Assembly (NCBI RefSeq): GCF_000611645.1
Contig: NW_014011999.1
Coordinates: 1-12,788, forward strand
DNA from: Monoraphidium neglectum
Taxonomy: Eukaryota; Chlorophyta; Chlorophyceae; Sphaeropleales; Selenastraceae
Reading direction: 5' to 3'
Length of the DNA: 12,788 bases
Below the pieces are notes generated by a model. It saw only the letters and a program-made list of their open reading frames with translations. It was not told where the DNA came from and searched no databases. Of this stretch, positions 8,862 through 12,788 are shown piece by piece. The position numbers and the translations under genes were made by a program. Within the stretch, counting starts at the first letter, position 1. Every line of letters starts with the position of its first letter.

Positions 8862-10120
8862 ACAGCAGCGCAAGCACAGCTGCTGCCGCACCCATCGGCG
8901 CCACTGCCGCCCCGGCCCCGTTGCGTCGAGCAGCACCGCTCGTCCGCGGCGGCGGGGCCGTTGCCGCCGGCGCGGCCTGGTCAGCTGGGCCGGCGGCCTC
9001 GGCGCCTTTAGTCTCGCCGCCGGCCCATTGATTGAATATGGGCAGCTGGCTAGGCGGCACCATGCCCCCGTCTACAATGTGCAGGACGACTTTCTTGTCC
9101 TTGGTGGCTTGGTTGCCAATGTTTATGGGTCCCCCATTTACGAGGATGCCATACAGGGCCTCGCCAGTGGGGTCACGCGTAATGTTGAGGGGTTCACCGC
9201 CCCTGGCAATAGAGGTGTGAGAGTGGTGAAGTGAGTGAGCGTGTTTGCATGCGTGCAGGGATGCGGGCATGTGCACACGCATACGCGCAGTACGCGCGTA
9301 TGCTTGCACGGACGCGTGTGCATGCGTGCATGCGTGCGTGCGTGTGTGTGTGGGCATGCGTGTGCGTGTGCGTGTGCGAATGTGGGCTCTTACGTGTGTT
9401 GAAACGTGCACTTGCGTGCGTACGTGCGTGCGTGCGTGCATGTGTAATGCAAATGCACGTGTATACGTTTGTGCATGTATTGATACGGGAGACCACATGG
9501 TCTCCCGTATCAAGCTGTCATGGATGGTTGCGCTGGATGGTGTCATGAACTCAGCGCCCCTTCTCCCCCGCTCCTCGCTGCCCCACCCCCATCTTAAATC
9601 TCCGATACGACTCCCATTCGCCCCATCCGTGCTGGCCGCCACCCCAACACACCACTTACAGGGTCTTAAGGGAGATGGGCGCAGCCTCGTACAGCTCGGC
9701 GGCGGTCCAGGCCTTGCCCGGGACGATCATGAACCTGAAAATCGACTGAATGAAAGTGTCGTTCTGCAGAGCGAGGCCAGCATAGCGCCCGAGCTTCTGC
9801 AGGAACGCCTTGTTGCTCTGACAGTGTACATGTATGCGTGCAGGTGTGTGCGGGTGCGGCCACGAAGAGTGTTGGTGGGAGGGCAATATGTTGCATGTCT
9901 AAATGCGGATGGGCTTGATCCATCCCCCGGATGTGGGGAGCGGTGCATTGCACAGAACTACCCCACTGCAAGAGCAGGGGCGGGCAGTAGTGCGGGACAT
10001 GAACAGGGTGGGATTGCCCACCTTGTCACTGGTGGGGAAAGCAGTGAGGGTCTGGTTGGGCGTTGTTAGGTACTGGCGCATAACCGCGTCGCCCTTGATG
10101 ACGTTCATGATGATGGACAG
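8857..10120 (-). CDS. Fasciclin (FAS1) domain protein with Ala/Pro-rich, GPI-anchor-like tail; 5' exon(s) not resolved
   Basis: Visible exons: 10120-10022, 9808-9660, 9202-8857 (TAA at 8859-8857), 197 residues. The FAS1 domain runs from SIIMNVIKGDAVM through the H1-like TLTAFPTSDKAF and the H2-like FRFMIVPGKAW to VVLHIVDGGMVPP. The usual Tyr-His before the VPG is replaced by Phe-Met. Three N-glycosylation sequons are present (Asn22 NQT, Asn49 NDT, Asn89 NIT). After about residue 140 the protein becomes Ala/Pro-rich (PAATAPPP), as in fasciclin-like arabinogalactan proteins. It ends in small residues plus a hydrophobic run (GAAAAVLALLL), which resembles a GPI-attachment signal. By family knowledge this is a secreted cell-surface adhesion protein. 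The first visible exon follows a long C-rich tract ending CTCAG (phase 0), so at least one more 5' exon with the signal peptide is expected upstream. I could not place it with confidence. The second exon may start at 9817 instead. Confidence 0.78.
9229..9478. repeat. Alternating purine-pyrimidine (TGCG/GTGC/GTGT) low-complexity tract in the FAS1 intron
   Basis: About 250 bases consist almost entirely of GTGC, ATGC, GTGT and CGTGCG units, with GC-rich alternating steps that favour Z-DNA. It fills most of the 457-base intron between the second and third visible FAS1 exons (9659-9203). It contains a perfect 10-bp inverted repeat, GCATACGCGC at 9279-9288 and its complement at 9294-9303, with a 5-base spacer. 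Confidence 0.9.
9480..9513. repeat. Perfect 16-bp inverted repeat with a 2-base spacer
   Basis: TTGATACGGGAGACCA (9480-9495) is followed by CA and then the exact reverse complement TGGTCTCCCGTATCAA (9498-9513). It adjoins the alternating purine-pyrimidine tract inside the FAS1 intron. It could extrude as a cruciform in DNA or form a near-blunt hairpin in RNA. I saw no second copy in the window. Confidence 0.95.
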
Positions 10121-10824
10121 CTGAGGTGGGGCGGGGGTGGCGTGGGGGCAGGGCAGGGGTGGGGGTTTGAGAAGGGTGAGTGTGTGTTGGTACGCTGGGC
10201 ATCTCCCATCATGTGGGAAATTCAGCTTGCACCACCAGCCGCCGCAGCAGGCAAGATGTTGCAGACGAAAGAACAGGTGCTGATGGCGCCTTTGACTGTA
10301 GATGACAAGGCTGGAGCCTGCGACCCGTCAAAATACAATGTAGCCCGCTTGACCGCGTCGGTAACCGCCCTAGGTTGCCGCCCCCAGCTTTCTGTGCCAC
10401 ACAGGCATCGGCGGTGCCGCTGCCGCAGAGCGCGTGCACATCTCTGCTGCGCTTGTGATCTTTGCTCGCGCTGCACAACTTGCAGGGCACGGCCTTGCCT
10501 GGGGATACAAAGCGGCACCCTGGAATGCGGTGGCTGTGTCCGTCACGTTCAGCTTGTCTGCTGGCAGGGTGTTGGCCGGTGCAGCGCCTGCGCCCGCGGC
10601 GCAGCACACTGGGTGTCGCCGGGCGCGGGTAGCAGGGTGCGGGTAGCAGGGTCAGGTTCGCGGAATGGGTCTGTTGGCACCAGTTGGGCTGGGCCATGTG
10701 ATTCTTAAATCCTTGGGATCCATTTAAACTTGTCAGGCGCACAAGCTTGGGCCGCGTCATGCTGCGGGGTGGCAACAGCTGGCTGCAGGAGCGAACCAGC
10801 AGCACTGCACTCACCAAGAAGCAG
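10121..10824. other. Unassigned region upstream of the visible FAS1 exons
   Basis: This should contain the FAS1 intron upstream of 10120, which ends in a C-rich tract at about 10121-10175, and probably its 5' exon(s). Minus-strand frames stay open through 10222-10500 (for example one including AVTDAVKRATLYFDG), but none offers a donor in the required phase 0 together with a convincing signal peptide. I therefore place no exon. Confidence 0.4.
10625..10652. repeat. Two perfect tandem copies of a 14-bp unit
   Basis: GCGGGTAGCAGGGT occurs at 10625-10638 and again at 10639-10652 with no spacer. It is a short direct duplication, possibly from replication slippage, with no evident function. Confidence 0.85.
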
Positions 10825-11113
10825 GGCCAACGTGCTGCACCACCGCCCCATGGGGCTGCCTGTCGACGAGTACATGATTATTCTATATTATTATGACCGA
10901 TACGCGCCGGTGAGATTGCCCTGATGTGCAGCCTGGCGAGGGGGGGATTCACCAGGTCGATGGTGGGGCTTGGACTATCGAATCTCGAGACCTGTTGGAC
11001 AAAATCTTATCTTATAGGTCAAAGATTACGTAGGCTATTATTTCTCGGTTGCTAGTGGCCACTTTGAGGATGGGAACGTGTCGACAATTGGAGCTCACTT
11101 TCAGAACGGGTGA
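10825..11113 (+). other. Possible two-exon mini-gene or terminal exons in an AT-richer island
   Basis: An open frame runs from 10825 (after GCAG) to 10909, includes an ATG at 10850, and reads GLPVDEYMIILYYYDRYAP before a GTGAGA donor. After a 108-base stretch ending in CTTATAG, the frame resumes in phase at 11018 with VKDYVGYYFSVASGHFED and continues to a TGA at 11111. From the ATG this gives 51 residues rich in Tyr, Phe and Asp. I recognise no family. Codon use is AT-richer than in the neighbouring genes, and the opposite strand is also partly open. It could be a real small gene, the end of a longer one, transferred DNA, or chance. Confidence 0.25.
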
Positions 11114-12788
11114 CCCCTGCTTCCCGGGGGCGATTACAAGGCAGTGCTGGGTCTAAGTGCAGTTTAAAGATTGGTGGAACACTTGTGGTCGTCAACACGG
11201 CGCACTATCAACAGTCATACTTGGGCCAATCACCAGCCGGGCGGTGGTGCGCGGGGTGCCTGGCAGGTGGTGGGGCGGAGCTCGGCATGCCCACTTTGGG
11301 CGCAGCGCCACACACGCGCTCGTCAGAGCCGGTTTCTCCACGCAGGCAGCTAAGAACCTTGCCAATAAACATGGTACAATGGTCCGGGTCGTCCTAGTTG
11401 CTGCAGACCAGCCGCTGCCAAGGTTCGCGCCACTGGCATGCAGGACCGCCTGCACTGCGGCCAACCCCATTCTCAAGCACATTGGTGGCATGCCTGAAGG
11501 CTTGCTTGGGCAGACGCCTGGTCCTAATCCCAACCATGCAAACGGGAAAGGGCCCCTGTGGCCGGGTCTCTCCTGCCGCGGTCAGCGCCGCCCAGCATTA
11601 CAGTCAGATGGACCCAACATTGATCACGCGCACCCTCGCGTAAATGCAAATTACACAGGCGGAGGAAGCAGCGGCCGCCACCGCCACCATGCATCTTGGA
11701 TGCACGCTGCATGGCCCCCTGACGAGGGTGACAAGGCAGGTAAAAAGGGGGGACTGCTGGAAAATTGGTGAGCCGCAGGGCGCAAAACGCGCTGCTCATA
11801 CGCAGTCGCAGTATCCAACGTGCCGCATGGTATGTGGGAAAATGCACAATGTGAACACAACCCACTCGGGACATGCGGCTGATCAGAAATCCAGGTCGAA
11901 ACAGGAGCGCAGCCCGCCGCCGGTCTCCATACAGGGAGGCGCAGGGGTGACCACGCCTCAGCCGGCAGTGCGGGGAGCACACGATTCACATGCCTGGCCC
12001 GTTTGTATGTGCGCCCCAAGCGTCGAAGGATTGATACCAAGACACGCGACATGCCGCCGGCCTTGGTGGCCAATCAAAAGCCAAGGTGCTGCCGAAGGCA
12101 TGCAGATGTCCGATGATGATGACTATAACTTCGTGCACGTTGTGGCGGAGTTGCGCGCGCTGGGTTGACGTATGGCATGCAGAATAGGAATGAACAGGCT
12201 CTGCCAACACCACGCGCATACGGGGCGACGCGTGTTGGCACACAGGATGGGGGCACAGGCAGAGTATGGCGCGGCAAGCCTTCCTATGCGGCAGTGGCGG
12301 TTATACCGCAAGACTCATGCACGCCGCTGGTTGGCGCATGCATCGCCCATGCAGTGTGCGTGCGGTGAGCCAGCCACGAGAGCTGTGACGCCGCTGGTTG
12401 CAAAATCGCCTGAGTGTGGAGCGGGCGTACCAAACAGGGTTGGAATACTGCTGACATCCGGATCTGATGCAGGCCGACTCCGACGGCCTTGAAATCGAAA
12501 TTAAATGCAGCATTTCCAGGGGTTGCCCCTCCCCCCCCTTGCAGGGGCGCATGAATCAATGACTGCGTGTAACCGCGCAGAAGCCAATCGCCACCTCATG
12601 TCACCTGGCCACGTGGCTGAGTGACGACGCCGCTGTAGCTCGCCGTGCGGACAACGTCGGCGGGCGTAGAGCCCACTCGCAATATGGGGTCAATGATTCT
12701 TGAATAAGCTACAGCTGGGTTTGAGGAGGCCGGCCTTTTGCCAGGCTGCCAAAATCCCTCAGATCCGATCGATGCCAACGCTCAGACC
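11114..12788. other. Gene-poor stretch with no recognised feature
   Basis: About 1.7 kb without a recognisable domain, RNA gene or mobile element. The longest ATG-initiated frame is on the plus strand (11644-12168, 174 codons, ending in DDDDYNFVHVVAEL...). Its third positions are not clearly GC-biased, its start context is weak (T at -3), and open frames of this length are common in GC-rich DNA. A basic run (YVRPKRRRIDTK) appears in another plus-strand frame near 12004-12039. Neither is strong enough to call. Confidence 0.45.

Noticed and set aside
8493..9011. 172-codon plus-strand open frame overlapping the end of the FAS1 gene
   Set aside because: It begins at GTG, its second half is antisense to the Ala/Pro-rich FAS1 tail, and the first half shows no domain; it is a shadow frame.
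8857..9642. Reading the FAS1 final exon as a 261-residue unspliced protein with a His/Thr/Arg-rich repeat
   Set aside because: The repeat-like protein is the translation of the alternating GTGC tract. A GTAAGT donor at 9659 and TTGCCAG acceptor at 9203 remove it in phase and restore the FAS1 domain.
10209..10817. 202-codon minus-strand open frame as the missing FAS1 5' exon
   Set aside because: Its apparent start is TTG rather than ATG, most of it has no FAS1 or secretory character, and the join to 10120 rests only on a possible donor (CTG/GTGGTG).
11644..12168. 174-codon ATG-initiated plus-strand open frame ending in an acidic, gene-like C-terminus
   Set aside because: Third positions are only mildly GC-rich, the start context is poor, no domain is recognisable, and open frames of this length arise by chance in GC-rich DNA.
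12650..12730. Possible tRNA-like segment near the GGGTCAATGATTC sequence
   Set aside because: The B-box match is poor and no acceptor stem or anticodon arm can be folded by eye.
12596..12778. Minus-strand open frame at the window end, considered as a retroelement or gene fragment
   Set aside because: It lacks an ATG, is only 60 codons, shows no reverse transcriptase or integrase motif, and has no supporting splice sites or repeats.

Overview
The window looks like nuclear DNA of a GC-rich green alga, probably a chlorophyte. The genes are split into short exons by GT-AG introns, most with GTG-type donors. The best-recognised proteins are plant/algal types: a kinesin-14 with the ATK-like neck sequence, and a chloroplast-type HAD protein close to Arabidopsis At4g39970. 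I cannot name the species. There is no sign of bacterial operons, CRISPR arrays or rRNA, and I recognised no tRNA.

Layout. (1) Positions 205-4114, minus strand: 12 exons giving the first 483 residues of a kinesin-14 (N-terminal tail, long coiled coil, neck and the start of the motor). The rest of the motor lies beyond base 1. (2) Positions 4115-5176: a head-to-head intergenic space of about 1 kb. (3) Positions 5177-7422, plus strand: a complete 7-exon HAD-like hydrolase of about 320 residues with a probable plastid transit peptide. Its catalytic motifs are degraded, so it may be a pseudo-phosphatase. (4) Positions 7423-8856: a tail-to-tail intergenic region. (5) Positions 8857-10120, minus strand: the last three exons of a fasciclin (FAS1) domain protein with an Ala/Pro-rich tail and a GPI-anchor-like C-terminus. 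Its large intron holds an alternating purine-pyrimidine tract and a perfect 16-bp inverted repeat. The 5' exon(s) are unresolved. (6) Positions 10121-12788: mostly unassigned, with a small AT-richer island at about 10870-11110 that may hold a two-exon mini-gene on the plus strand.

The three recognised genes do not form an obvious pathway: one is a mitotic or cytoskeletal motor, one a plastid HAD-fold protein, and one a cell-surface adhesion-type glycoprotein. The most interesting items are the HAD protein with three substituted catalytic positions, a GC-AG intron just before the kinesin motor, a (TC)n(CA)n microsatellite placed where the polypyrimidine tract should be, and the hairpin/Z-DNA-prone FAS1 intron. 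I see no convincing evidence of a novel multi-gene system. All exon boundaries were worked out by eye from reading frame, splice consensus and family motifs, so RNA evidence would be decisive.
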